Positions 1-7,289 of a DNA stretch of 17,118 bases are shown in pieces. This DNA is from Candidatus Baldrarchaeota archaeon (GTDB lineage Archaea > Asgardarchaeota > Baldrarchaeia > Baldrarchaeales > DXJG01): the NCBI GenBank assembly GCA_030587435.1, contig JAUQZC010000045.1, forward strand, positions 1 to 17,118, in the 5' to 3' direction. The notes below the pieces were generated by a model. It made no database searches and was not told the origin of the DNA. It saw only the letters and a program-made list of their open reading frames with translations. The stretch's first letter is position 1, and every line of letters starts with the position of its first letter. A program made the position numbers and the translations under genes.

Positions 1-1100
1 GCTCTTCTCCTCCAGGTGTTTTTGTTGGTAGGTTTGGTTACCCTAATGTTTATGTTGGTCCTCTCGTTCCACCTGAAACAGGAGATACCTCTCTTTACGA
101 TTTCCCCGAGAAGTGGTTTGGCTTACCTATCGATAGCATTGTTGATTTCCGTATGAAGCTTATTAGAGGCAATTTTAAGGTGAATGTTAAGCGCCCAGAA
201 AAAGGTGGTAAGTTCCTAGAGTTAACTAGGGAAATTGCTTTATCTAAAACTCCCGTTGAAACAGAACTAGAGTTAAAGGATGCTCCGAAGAAGAGTTTTG
301 TTTTAGATGATGAGGTTCAACCTCTAGGTCCCTCCGCTCCCATGGTAAATTTAGATATTGGTAGTTATAGAACCGACCATTTAATTGAGAAATTTTATTA
401 CGATACAGATGCTAAGGCCTCTGAAGCTGTCAAAGAATTGTATGTTAGAGATGTTCCTGTTTCTAGGATCCAGAAGGCTTTAAGCGTTGGTATTTTTGGT
501 TTAAGATACCAGAGAACACTGGTTCCTACTCGTTGGAGTATAACCGCCGTTGATAGCATGATTTCCAATGAACTTATTAGGAAAATTCGTAGATTTCCAA
601 CAATAAATGAATATCGTGTTTATGAAGCGGAATATTTGGATAATCGTTTTTTGGTTATTATGCTTCCCTCAGCGTGGAGTTATGAGAGTATTGAGGCTTG
701 GTATCCAGGGACTCTTTGGAACCCGACTACTGAGAACATTTTTATGATTGGGGATTGGGAAGGATACAAGGGTAGAACTACTTACGCGAGAATGGGAGGA
801 TGCTACTATGCTGCAAGGCTTTCCGTAACTGAGAAGCTTGTCCGAGAAGGCAGACAGGCAACTGTTGTTGTGCTTCGTGAAGCTCATCCAGGATATATTT
901 TGCCTGTTGGTGTATGGTTTGTTAGAGAAACTGTGAGGAATGCTTTAAGTAATCCTCCGAAGAAGTTTAGTTCTCTTAAAGAAGTTTTTGAATATGTTTC
1001 TGGTCGATTTAAGATCCCTTTGGATGTATGGCTTGAAAACAGTAAGATATTTATGGATTTAATGAAGCAAGAGAAGATAACTAAGTACATGAAGTTTTAG
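1..1100 (+). CDS. nreA: NreA-family archaeal DNA repair protein, 5'-truncated by the window edge
   Basis: The reading frame is open from base 3, so about 50 codons precede the first in-frame ATG (153) and the true start lies outside the window. The visible part has the conserved Nre core: an SPPGVFVGRFGYPNVYVGPL-like segment at bases 3-62, then the long C-terminal Nre domain with aromatic motifs such as IGDWEGYKGRTTYARMGG. The N-terminal zinc-finger region expected in NreA is not visible. Nre proteins are archaea-specific and have been linked genetically to repair of DNA damage, and NreA binds the sliding clamp PCNA through a C-terminal PIP motif. Here the last ten residues, QEKITKYMKF, fit the QxxIxxY start of a PIP box (bases 1068-1097), which favours NreA over NreB. 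Family call is from remembered motifs; confidence is high. A T-rich stretch (1097-1106) at the stop may end transcription. Confidence 0.9.
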   Translation, partial: SSPPGVFVGRFGYPNVYVGPLVPPETGDTSLYDFPEKWFGLPIDSIVDFRMKLIRGNFKVNVKRPEKGGKFLELTREIALSKTPVETELELKDAPKKSFVLDDEVQPLGPSAPMVNLDIGSYRTDHLIEKFYYDTDAKASEAVKELYVRDVPVSRIQKALSVGIFGLRYQRTLVPTRWSITAVDSMISNELIRKIRRFPTINEYRVYEAEYLDNRFLVIMLPSAWSYESIEAWYPGTLWNPTTENIFMIGDWEGYKGRTTYARMGGCYYAARLSVTEKLVREGRQATVVVLREAHPGYILPVGVWFVRETVRNALSNPPKKFSSLKEVFEYVSGRFKIPLDVWLENSKIFMDLMKQEKITKYMKF

Positions 1101-1110
1101 TTTTTCTTAA

Positions 1111-1120
1111 ACTATTTAAG
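1111..1120 (+). promoter_or_regulatory. Probable TATA box of the phosphatase gene
   Basis: ACTATTTAAG fits an archaeal TATA element. Initiation expected about 25 bases downstream (near 1140) would give a leader of roughly 50 bases ending in the GGTGGT ribosome binding site at 1179-1184. Prediction from spacing only. Confidence 0.35.
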
Positions 1121-1189
1121 AGACTATAACATTCAAATAGGAGTAAGCAACCCGCTTTAAGCAATAAATGATGAAATGGGTGGTTTGTG

Positions 1190-2011
1190 ATGATTGAGGG
1201 AGATAGGTTAACTTTTTGGCTTAATTTATTTGTTGAGGCTTCTAAAAAAGTTAGAGAAGCTGTTCTTCCACTTTTTGGTACAAGTGAGGGAGGGAAAAAG
1301 GTTGGTGTAGGTGCTTCGGGAGATGTTACAAAATACATAGATAAGGTTGCTGAGGATACACTTGTCAACTTTCTAATGGATAAGGATGTTTCTTTTGTTT
1401 TAGTTAGCGAAGAGTTAGGCGTGAAGAGTTTTGGAAGTAACCCCGAGGGTTACGTGGTTGCTGATCCTATTGATGGCAGTGAAAACGCTGCAAGAGGAGT
1501 CCCAGTGTTCAGTATCTCTTTAGCCTTTGCTTCTGAAAACTCGCTAAGAGACATTCTCGTAGGGGTCGTTCAGGAAGTTATTATTGGGAATATTTTTACC
1601 GCAGTTAAGGGTAGAGGCGCGTACTTCAATGGTGAGAAAATTAGTAGTTCAACTAGAACCAGTCTTGACGACTCACTTGTAGGGTTTGATTTGAGTGGCG
1701 TGGACTCTTCTTACATTCAGAAGATTGGTAATGCTATTGCAGGTGTGCGAAGAGTTAGACATTTAGGGTCAAATGCTTACGAAATGTGTCTCGTGGCTAA
1801 AGGTGTTTATGATGCTTTTGTAGATATGAGAGGCAAGCTTAGAGTTACAGATGTTGCAGCAGCAACCTTAATTGTTGAGGAAGCAGGTGGTACAGTTATT
1901 GATGAAAATGGAAAACCTCTTGACTCAAAGCTTGATCCTAATTCTAGAGTATCATTTATTGCAGCTGGAAACACTATAATTGCCAAGAAATTGCTGAATT
2001 TAACGGTTTAA
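1190..2011 (+). CDS. Inositol-1-monophosphatase / fructose-1,6-bisphosphatase family phosphatase
   Basis: Member of the Li+-sensitive, Mg2+-dependent sugar-phosphatase superfamily; archaeal members often hydrolyse both inositol-1-phosphate and fructose-1,6-bisphosphate, so the protein may serve gluconeogenesis or inositol-lipid and solute synthesis. The 273-residue protein shows the metal-site signatures in order: GDVTKYID (about 44-51), SEE (73-75), DPIDGS (92-97) and the C-terminal VTDVAAATLIVEEAGG (Asp near 221). Length is normal for the family. A GTG at 1187 directly precedes the ATG at 1190; the ribosome site GGTGGT (1179-1184) leaves only 2 bases to the GTG but 5 to the ATG, so ATG is preferred. 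Its 3' end overlaps the convergent CPBP gene by 12 bases. Substrate (FBP, inositol phosphate, PAP) cannot be told from sequence alone. Confidence 0.9.
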   Translation: MIEGDRLTFWLNLFVEASKKVREAVLPLFGTSEGGKKVGVGASGDVTKYIDKVAEDTLVNFLMDKDVSFVLVSEELGVKSFGSNPEGYVVADPIDGSENAARGVPVFSISLAFASENSLRDILVGVVQEVIIGNIFTAVKGRGAYFNGEKISSSTRTSLDDSLVGFDLSGVDSSYIQKIGNAIAGVRRVRHLGSNAYEMCLVAKGVYDAFVDMRGKLRVTDVAAATLIVEEAGGTVIDENGKPLDSKLDPNSRVSFIAAGNTIIAKKLLNLTV

Positions 2012-2986
2012 TTGGAACCAATCAGGAGAAGAAACAAACTTTTTATTGTTTTCTTTTGATTTTCCGCTTGCGTGTATTTTAAAGACCAGAGCTACGAGGA
2101 AAACTAAGCCAACTACAAAATATGGGAGACCTAATACTATATTAGCTAAGGGTATGTATGTCAAAGAATTCCAAGCGAAGTGAAACAATATTGAAGATAA
2201 GAGTCCATACTTAACAAAGACTATGCCTAGTCCTATTCCAGCTATAAAGGCGGCTGGAAACTTCCATATATCCCAGCCATATTTAACATGTACTTGGGCA
2301 AATATAGCTGCAGATATCAATATTAAAGCTGTTGAAATTTTATTTATTTCTCCCCATCCCATGACGATTTTCTTAGAAATATTCTTTATACCCCTTACTA
2401 AACCCGTTATGCCAAATCTAGTTAAATCCTTCGCTAAATCTATTATTATGAGTGGTATGCCTATCCATACTAGTCTTGCAGCTATCTCCTCTTCAACGGG
2501 TGCAACAATTATAACTATTACGGGATGCGGCAATGGAGGAACGTAAGGTGTTATGCCAAGTATCGTTAATATCATGGTATATATGGTTTCTAGGGCAAAT
2601 ATTATTAGAAAAATCTGTGAAAAACCATATTTTCTTGTTAAAATATCTTTCTTTTTAACCAATTCGACTAGACTTTCCTCCACTAAGAAAAATTTTACTG
2701 TCGCAAGAAAAATTGTTATTAAAGAAAAAGCTATGAAAATTTTAAATTCGTTATTTATGAAAAAAAGAACCGGCAGTATATCTGCCTTTACTCCGGCTTC
2801 AAATTTGATTATAAGAATAAAAAGGGGATACTTCGTAGATATCTCTCTGTAAAATATATCAAATGCATACATCGCACCCAAGGCGTATGCGACGATTATA
2901 TGCGCAATTAGTAGTAAAATTGTTATTTTACCTAAAATAGAAGCAAACATCACAATTTTTTTGAGAACAGTGCCTTCCTTATTCAT
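2000..2986 (-). CDS. CPBP-family intramembrane metalloprotease (CAAX protease/Rce1-like)
   Basis: A 328-residue polytopic membrane protein with the three motifs of the CPBP (Abi, Rce1-like) family: EEExAAR (Glu165-167, Arg171), FAQVH (His233) in a later helix, and a C-terminal HFAWN (His269, Asn273). These line the glutamate-dependent intramembrane active site. About eight hydrophobic segments are visible, with an extended N-terminal half before the catalytic core. In eukaryotes Rce1 cleaves prenylated CAAX proteins; bacterial and archaeal members have varied or unknown substrates. The open frame extends upstream to 3013, but that ATG has no ribosome site, whereas ATG 2986 is preceded by GAGGAGT (2997-2991) at 4 bases, so the shorter start is chosen. 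It faces away from the 3127 gene across a shared promoter region. Confidence 0.85.
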   Translation of the reverse strand: MNKEGTVLKKIVMFASILGKITILLLIAHIIVAYALGAMYAFDIFYREISTKYPLFILIIKFEAGVKADILPVLFFINNEFKIFIAFSLITIFLATVKFFLVEESLVELVKKKDILTRKYGFSQIFLIIFALETIYTMILTILGITPYVPPLPHPVIVIIVAPVEEEIAARLVWIGIPLIIIDLAKDLTRFGITGLVRGIKNISKKIVMGWGEINKISTALILISAAIFAQVHVKYGWDIWKFPAAFIAGIGLGIVFVKYGLLSSILFHFAWNSLTYIPLANIVLGLPYFVVGLVFLVALVFKIHASGKSKENNKKFVSSPDWFQLNR

Positions 2987-2990
2987 TGAC

Positions 2991-2997
2991 ACTCCTC
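2991..2997 (-). promoter_or_regulatory. Ribosome binding site deciding the CPBP start
   Basis: On the minus strand this reads GAGGAGT, followed by GTCA and the ATG at 2986. No comparable site lies before the upstream in-frame ATG at 3013. Confidence 0.7.
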
Positions 2998-3013
2998 TTA
3001 AAGCTTTTAACAT

Positions 3014-3126
3014 ATACTGGATATTTATTTTATGAACTTCGCAAGTTAAAAACTTTAAGTAGAATAAAAATATGATTATGATATCAATACTACTAATACT
3101 ACTATACGTCTGGAAGGTGTAGTTTC
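3014..3126. promoter_or_regulatory. Divergent promoter region between CPBP gene and membrane cluster
   Basis: AT-rich intergenic DNA between oppositely transcribed genes. For the minus gene a TATA-like AAAATAAATA lies near 3025-3035. For the plus gene CTTTAAG near 3052-3058 and the ribosome site GGAAGGTG (3112-3119) are visible. A short imperfect repeat of TACTACTAA/TACTACTAT lies at about 3088-3106; its role is unknown. Confidence 0.4.
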
Positions 3127-3894
3127 TTGGTGAAAATTAGCAGCATAATAAACATTTTCTCAATATTTCTCAAAGTATTTCTAGGAATTATGATATTCAC
3201 CGCCGTTTTCTCCTTAATTTACGTGAATATTACAGTTGAACCAGCTGAATATGGAATAAATGAAGATTTTAACATTTACGTGAAAGGAACAATAGTTGTT
3301 CAAAACGCTGGGTTTTACGAATTCGACGATTTAAATATTACTTTAACGTTTCAAAACCAATATGAGAATGAAACTTTTGCCCAGGTTTCACAACCGCTTG
3401 GAAAAATACCTGCTGACCCTTCACCACAATACAAGTCTTTTGACCTTCAGGTACCCTTATCGCAGCTTTTTTCATATAAACAATTAATATTGAACGATAC
3501 TTTGATTCTCATGAATTTAGAAATTAAAGGCGAATATGCTTTGGGTCTCATACCCTTTGGCATCACCGTTAAACAACCTATTGAATGGGAAGCACCACTA
3601 GATCAATTAAAAGTTTATTTAACAGTAAATGACTATAATTCTACGCATAAAAGCGTGACAATAAACTATGAATTCTACAGTCCAGCATACTATTCTTATA
3701 TACTAAACATCTCATATTTTTATTTGCAAAATTCCAAAGAAACCTACGTAGATACGCTTTCAGTTTCTGTTCCTCAAGATAGACACATATCTGATCATAC
3801 TCTACCGTTTGTAGTTCCAAATGGTTCCACCGTTAAAGTTGTTTTTTTATCCGAACTAGGGTTTACATATGAGGTTTTATTGGAGGTTGGCTAA
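3127..3894 (+). CDS. Membrane-anchored extracellular protein, N-glycosylation-rich, function unknown
   Basis: Not recognised as a named family. A TTG start at 3127 (or GTG at 3130) follows GGAAGGTG at 7 or 10 bases. Residues about 9-34 form a hydrophobic N-terminal helix (signal anchor). The remaining ~220 residues are beta-rich and hydrophilic, with seven N-x-S/T sequons (NIT twice, NET, NDT, NST, NIS, NGS), as expected for a protein displayed outside an archaeal cell. The segment at about 48-82 (a strand reading VKGTIVVQNAG followed by LNITLTF) resembles the paired-strand pattern of LEA14/WHy-type beta sandwiches; that is a fold guess only. It is the first gene of a tightly coupled three-gene run (next start at the base after its stop), all encoding membrane proteins. 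Confidence 0.8.
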   Translation: MVKISSIINIFSIFLKVFLGIMIFTAVFSLIYVNITVEPAEYGINEDFNIYVKGTIVVQNAGFYEFDDLNITLTFQNQYENETFAQVSQPLGKIPADPSPQYKSFDLQVPLSQLFSYKQLILNDTLILMNLEIKGEYALGLIPFGITVKQPIEWEAPLDQLKVYLTVNDYNSTHKSVTINYEFYSPAYYSYILNISYFYLQNSKETYVDTLSVSVPQDRHISDHTLPFVVPNGSTVKVVFLSELGFTYEVLLEVG

Positions 3895-4329
3895 TTGACT
3901 GATAGAAAACTTATAAGAAAAGGTGTATTTGTTGCAATCTCAAGTTTGTTTTTCTACGTTGCTTTACCCTACATAATATACACTAAATATTTAGTTCAAT
4001 TTCCTCAACTTGCATTGGAAAGTTACATTAATTGGATTATGCGTATGGGTGTAATTATAGCTGGAATACAGTTCTTTAAAAGCGTTTCATCTGAAAAAAC
4101 CACAAGACAGGCTCTTGGAGATCTCCTGCTATCAATTGTTTATCTAATATTCTTCTTTAAGCTCTTTACTCTCGAAGTAGTTGCGAACGTTACTGAAAAT
4201 GTTACGGTTATCATAAGTATGGAGGGTTTTATCTACATTTATCTTCTTGCAGCTTTAATAGGCATATTTGCAAATGTTATTAGAGTTTTCGAGGTGTGGA
4301 ACAGTGCAAGGAGAAGTAGATCTTTTTAA
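3895..4329 (+). CDS. Four-helix membrane protein of unknown function
   Basis: A 144-residue protein starting with TTG at 3895, immediately after the stop of the previous gene; GGAGG at 3882-3886 gives an 8-base spacing, so translational coupling is likely. Four hydrophobic segments lie at about residues 8-29, 44-62, 75-92 and 105-130. A short positively charged loop (SSEKTTRQ) sits between helices 2 and 3, a sequon pair (NVTENVT) in the loop before helix 4, and a basic tail (ARRSRSF) at the C-terminus. The charges suggest both ends are cytoplasmic. No family recognised. Its last 26 bases overlap the next gene. Confidence 0.8.
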   Translation: MTDRKLIRKGVFVAISSLFFYVALPYIIYTKYLVQFPQLALESYINWIMRMGVIIAGIQFFKSVSSEKTTRQALGDLLLSIVYLIFFFKLFTLEVVANVTENVTVIISMEGFIYIYLLAALIGIFANVIRVFEVWNSARRSRSF

Positions 4330-4609
4330 AAAATATTTAGAAAAATTTTTGTACTACTTTATTCCATTTGCCGAAAAACTTCTTAACTATCTAAGAGAAA
4401 ACATTTTTCCATACCTTACGGAAGTTACGGACTACTTTCGAAGACTTTCAGAGAAATTGCCAGTCAATTTTGAGCTGTATATTCTGATTTTCATTATTCT
4501 TATAATTTTAGGTGTGATAGTTAATTGGAAACTTGAAGGAAAAGAAGAAGAGGAAAAGAAGAAAAAGGAGAAAAAAGAAATATCTGATTTATTCTTCGCT
4601 CTCTCTTGA
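4304..4609 (+). CDS. Small single-span membrane protein with amphipathic N-terminus and charged tail
   Basis: A 101-residue protein. The open frame reaches back to 4268, but GTG 4304 is preceded by GAGGTG (4291-4296) at 7 bases and gives a start overlapping the upstream gene by 26 bases, the pattern of a coupled operon. Residues about 5-50 are amphipathic and helical with many aromatic residues (LEKFLYYFIPFAEKLLNYL), a transmembrane helix lies at about 57-75, then a K/E-rich tail (residues 77-92) and a hydrophobic end. Not recognised. It could be a structural subunit working with the two upstream membrane proteins. The 3' end overlaps the convergent VTT-domain gene by 21 bases. Confidence 0.7.
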   Translation: MQGEVDLFKKYLEKFLYYFIPFAEKLLNYLRENIFPYLTEVTDYFRRLSEKLPVNFELYILIFIILIILGVIVNWKLEGKEEEEKKKKEKKEISDLFFALS

Positions 4610-5305
4610 AAGTAATTTAAGTACCAATGCAATTATGAGAACTATTACCGCCTTTATGTATCCTTTATACTTTTTCAGTCTTTTAACCCACTTTAACGAA
4701 GCATCTGAAAGATCTACCTTTGAAATCGCGTAGTAAAAGATTATCCCAGCTATCCCAATTATAATATAGCCTATAAACCCTTCAAATCCGGTAAGAACCG
4801 GTGCCAACACAGTTCTAAATAGTAATATTCCTGTAGAATATGCAACGAAGAGATGCAGCGAAGTTTTACCGAGAAAAGCTGGAATAAATATCTTTAAAAC
4901 TGGATATTTTTTGGTTCCAAGATAAGCAAAGAGTACATCATCAGGTAGAGGCGTTAAGGTAAAGACAAAAACTGTTACGTCTACATATTCGTCTAAAACG
5001 TCGTCAAGCCATGTTAGAAAGTTTTTAAGGTTTTCAGGCATGCTAACTGTTTTTCCAGATAAATCTACAACTATTTTCCCCAAGTATCCAAGTACGTAGG
5101 CTGAAAACTCTCCTAATGCTGCCCCAAGTCCCGCTGAAATTGAGGCAAGCACCGGGTTTATTCCGCCTGAAACGAGTGCCGCAAAGAGAAGTAGACTTGG
5201 CGTAAAGGACACTACTACTCCGATGCTGCCAAGTAAGCCCAGTATAAAGGATAACAAATAGGGATGTACGCTTGCTATGCTCAGAATCGCGTCAATGATA
5301 TTCAT
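4589..5305 (-). CDS. VTT-domain (DedA/SNARE-associated-like) membrane protein
   Basis: A 238-residue multi-span membrane protein. The VTT/DedA-type pattern is visible: a glycine-rich re-entrant segment with ALGEFSAYVLGYLGK (the usual GE..Y..G...G motif), then FTLTPLPDDVLFAYLG followed by a GKTSLHLFVAYSTG helix, matching the F..PLP-D....G....P...F....GK order of the family. DedA-superfamily proteins are implicated in lipid scrambling or flipping and membrane homeostasis; the archaeal role is not known. The open frame begins at GTG 5317, but ATG 5305 lies 6 bases after GTGGGG and is the likelier start. A TATA-like TTATAATAT lies near 5331-5341 (minus strand), giving a very short leader. Confidence 0.75.
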   Translation of the reverse strand: MNIIDAILSIASVHPYLLSFILGLLGSIGVVVSFTPSLLLFAALVSGGINPVLASISAGLGAALGEFSAYVLGYLGKIVVDLSGKTVSMPENLKNFLTWLDDVLDEYVDVTVFVFTLTPLPDDVLFAYLGTKKYPVLKIFIPAFLGKTSLHLFVAYSTGILLFRTVLAPVLTGFEGFIGYIIIGIAGIIFYYAISKVDLSDASLKWVKRLKKYKGYIKAVIVLIIALVLKLLSRESEE

Positions 5306-5791
5306 AGGTTTCCCCACATTTTGTTGCTACAAATATTATAACTAACTCAAATTTATTAATTTTATCTTTAATACTGTTTCATTTTCCAACTTTAAATATT
5401 TCCTTCCTCTTTAAGTTCCAAAAACCCAATATTACGTTATCTGACGAATTTAATAATATGAAACATTTAATGCCACAAACAACTTTTTAGACAACCTTAA
5501 ATATAATCCCTTCAGATCTCCTAATTTGACCCGCGAATCATCTCCTCACACTAAATACCGCTCAATATTTCCCTAACATCACGCTAACAGATTAGTTGTA
5601 AATCGCTGGTGAAGATAAATTTATTAAGACCACATCTTAGACTAGAAACAGCATTAACAATTATTTCTCCACCAATTAATTACGATAAAACAATTTAACA
5701 ACTGGCCAACATGGAGAGATTGAAACATGGATTACGAAGAAACAAAACAAAAAAATTAACATTCTAAAACCCCATAATGGAAGTGATAACT
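5306..5791. other. Gene-free interval with strongly A/C-biased + strand
   Basis: No open frame with a start and ribosome site was found on either strand. The + strand is strikingly C-rich over G: by hand count 5461-5580 holds 36 C and 7 G. No tRNA, convincing box C/D RNA or repeat array was seen. The right end carries the ribosome site GGAAGTGAT (5779-5787) of the hydrolase gene. Confidence 0.5.
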
Positions 5792-6481
5792 ATGTCTGAA
5801 CTAGAGGATCTCCTTACATTAGAGGAAAGAAAGTTTAGAAAAGTGACCCTTTGGTTTCATTCAGAGAAAACTAAACTTTACGGCGAAGTCTGGATGCCAA
5901 CACACGTTGAAGACCCATTAAAAAGAATCGTAATTATGGTACATCCTCATCCAAAAGAAGGAGGAAACATGAAAAACCTAGTAACTGCCAGCGTAGCTGA
6001 AAGCCTAATTCAAAAAGGAATATCCACATTCCTATTTAATTTACGAGGTGTTAAACCATCAAAAGGCAAACCTGGAACCGGTTCAGAAGACATTAAAGAC
6101 GTAGTAAACGCTATAAACAGAGTTAAAACGTTAGGATTTGAGAAAATAGGCCTCTGCGGCTACAGTTTCGGAGCAACGATTGCTCTGGCTGCATCAACAG
6201 AAACTCCAGTAAACGCTCTAGCGGTTATCTCGCCGAAAAAGGCAACAAAAGAAATAACTCTTGAAGTAGATGAAAAGTGTAGCAAAATATGTCTACCAAC
6301 CATGGTAATATGTGGATCAGAAGAAAACAAGGAAGACCTAAGTTGCATAAAGGAAATTTACAGTAAAATCCCCTCCACCAACAAAGTGCTAGATGTTATT
6401 GAAGGCGCAGACCACGAATTTTACGGATTCACCGGAAAACTCTGCGATAAAATTGCAAGTTTCTTTGAGACACACCTATGA
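5792..6481 (+). CDS. Alpha/beta hydrolase, COG2945-like
   Basis: A 229-residue serine hydrolase. It shows HPHPKEGGNMKN (about 51-62) and FNLRGVKPSKG (about 82-92), the oxyanion-side segments typical of COG2945 hydrolases, the nucleophile elbow GYSFG (Ser125), and a C-terminal GADHEF (His206). The acid is not certain: Glu175 in CGSEE or Asp180 occupy the region of the usual Asp. Substrate is unknown; esters or small acyl compounds are typical. The open frame begins at ATG 5777, which has no ribosome site; ATG 5792 follows GGAAGTGAT, eight of nine bases of the ideal archaeal site, so it is chosen. A-rich codons set it apart from the T-rich plus-strand genes elsewhere in the window. It ends 4 bases from a convergent gene. 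Confidence 0.85.
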   Translation: MSELEDLLTLEERKFRKVTLWFHSEKTKLYGEVWMPTHVEDPLKRIVIMVHPHPKEGGNMKNLVTASVAESLIQKGISTFLFNLRGVKPSKGKPGTGSEDIKDVVNAINRVKTLGFEKIGLCGYSFGATIALAASTETPVNALAVISPKKATKEITLEVDEKCSKICLPTMVICGSEENKEDLSCIKEIYSKIPSTNKVLDVIEGADHEFYGFTGKLCDKIASFFETHL

Positions 6482-6485
6482 ATGT

Positions 6486-6734
6486 TTAAAAGTTTGCTCT
6501 GATAGGCGAAAGGTTAAGAGGAGTTGGATTTGAACTTAATTCTCTTCTGTGAGAAAAAAGCTCTTTAAAAATCCTTCTATAGATTTTTGAAGCTTTTTCC
6601 TCGTCACCCAGCTCTTCAACAAGGAAATCTAATGCATCCGCAGGATTATTGGTTGCCATCCAATATGCAAGTTTATAAACAATTTCATCAATTTCAATGC
6701 CTTCAACTTTAATTTTCTTCCAAGACTTAACCAC
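6486..6734 (-). CDS. Small protein of unknown function, second gene of a two-gene unit
   Basis: An 82-residue, mainly helical soluble protein (helices around residues 14-28, 31-45 and 47-65) ending in a basic and proline-containing tail. Not recognised. The GTG start at 6734 comes directly after the TAA stop of the upstream gene, and the ribosome site GGAGGTGA is built from the upstream gene's last codons (KEVR), so the two products are almost surely translated together. The partner is roadblock-like, so this could be a helical partner or adaptor; that is inference only. Confidence 0.7.
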   Translation of the reverse strand: MVKSWKKIKVEGIEIDEIVYKLAYWMATNNPADALDFLVEELGDEEKASKIYRRIFKELFSHRRELSSNPTPLNLSPIRANF

Positions 6735-7055
6735 TTACCTCACCTCCTTAACAGCTTCTAAAACCTTAGAAACATTAACCTTAAACGGATAAGCAACTAG
6801 CTGCGCATCCTCATTCTCTTTAACGAAAAGAATTTTAATATCGTCGCCATCAAAGAACCCGTAAAAAACGCCGTTACAATTAACCTCGTCCCTAATCATC
6901 TCAGTAACAAAACTCAAATATTTGCCAATCCTCTCCAAAGCACCAGGCTTACCGGCGTAACCATTAACTTCTTCAACAACCTTTTCATCCTTGAACACCA
7001 ACATGGACATAGGAGTTAAACCCAGATCCTTCTCAACAAGCTTCTCATACAACAT
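6735..7055 (-). CDS. Roadblock/LC7-like small protein (probable)
   Basis: A 106-residue protein with the order expected for a roadblock/LC7 (longin-like) fold: short N-terminal helix, hairpin (SMLVFKDEKVVEEV), long helix (ALERIGKYLSFVTEMIRDEV), three strands (GVFYGFF, DIKILFV, AQLVAYPF) and a final helix (VSKVLEAVKEV). In archaea such proteins often pair with small Ras-like GTPases or act as signalling scaffolds; no GTPase gene is in this window. The in-frame GTG at 7058 lies only 4 bases after GGAGGT (7063-7068), ATG 7055 lies 7 bases after it, so ATG is taken. The call rests on secondary-structure pattern, not on diagnostic residues, so it is tentative; the gene itself is secure. Confidence 0.75.
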   Translation of the reverse strand: MLYEKLVEKDLGLTPMSMLVFKDEKVVEEVNGYAGKPGALERIGKYLSFVTEMIRDEVNCNGVFYGFFDGDDIKILFVKENEDAQLVAYPFKVNVSKVLEAVKEVR

Positions 7056-7100
7056 CACATACCTCCTTAACTATTCAAGTAGTACTATGTATCACCACAA

Positions 7101-7108
7101 TATATAAA
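7101..7108 (-). promoter_or_regulatory. TATA box of the roadblock-like two-gene unit
   Basis: TTTATATA on the minus strand, about 50 bases before the ATG at 7055. Initiation about 25 bases downstream would give a leader that carries the GGAGGT site. Confidence 0.5.
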
Positions 7109-7238
7109 ACCAAGAAAAACAAATAGCAAAAATAACTCAAAAAACAGAAAATAACATATAAGTGAATTACATTGCGTTAATATATATGAAGTCATTTTTT
7201 CCGGTAGATTAATAGTGAAAAAAAATTCTGACAAGAGC

Positions 7239-7253
7239 CGAAAATACTATATA
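7239..7253 (+). promoter_or_regulatory. BRE/TATA promoter of the tandem wHTH gene
   Basis: CGAAAA (BRE-like purine run) is followed by TACTATATA at 7245-7253. The expected start of transcription near 7275 places the ribosome site AGGTG (7277-7281) close to the RNA 5' end, so the leader is very short. Confidence 0.55.
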
Positions 7254-7289
7254 TGAAAGTACGTTCAACTTATAGTAGGTGCACTAAAC

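Noticed and set aside
3088..3106. Short TACTACTAA-type repeats before the membrane cluster
   Set aside because: Low complexity in AT-rich promoter DNA; too short and imperfect to call an operator or repeat array.
5500..5560. Possible box C/D guide RNA on the minus strand
   Set aside because: The C-box-like AGATGAT departs from RUGAUGA, and only one D-like CTGA follows; no C' and D' pair was found.
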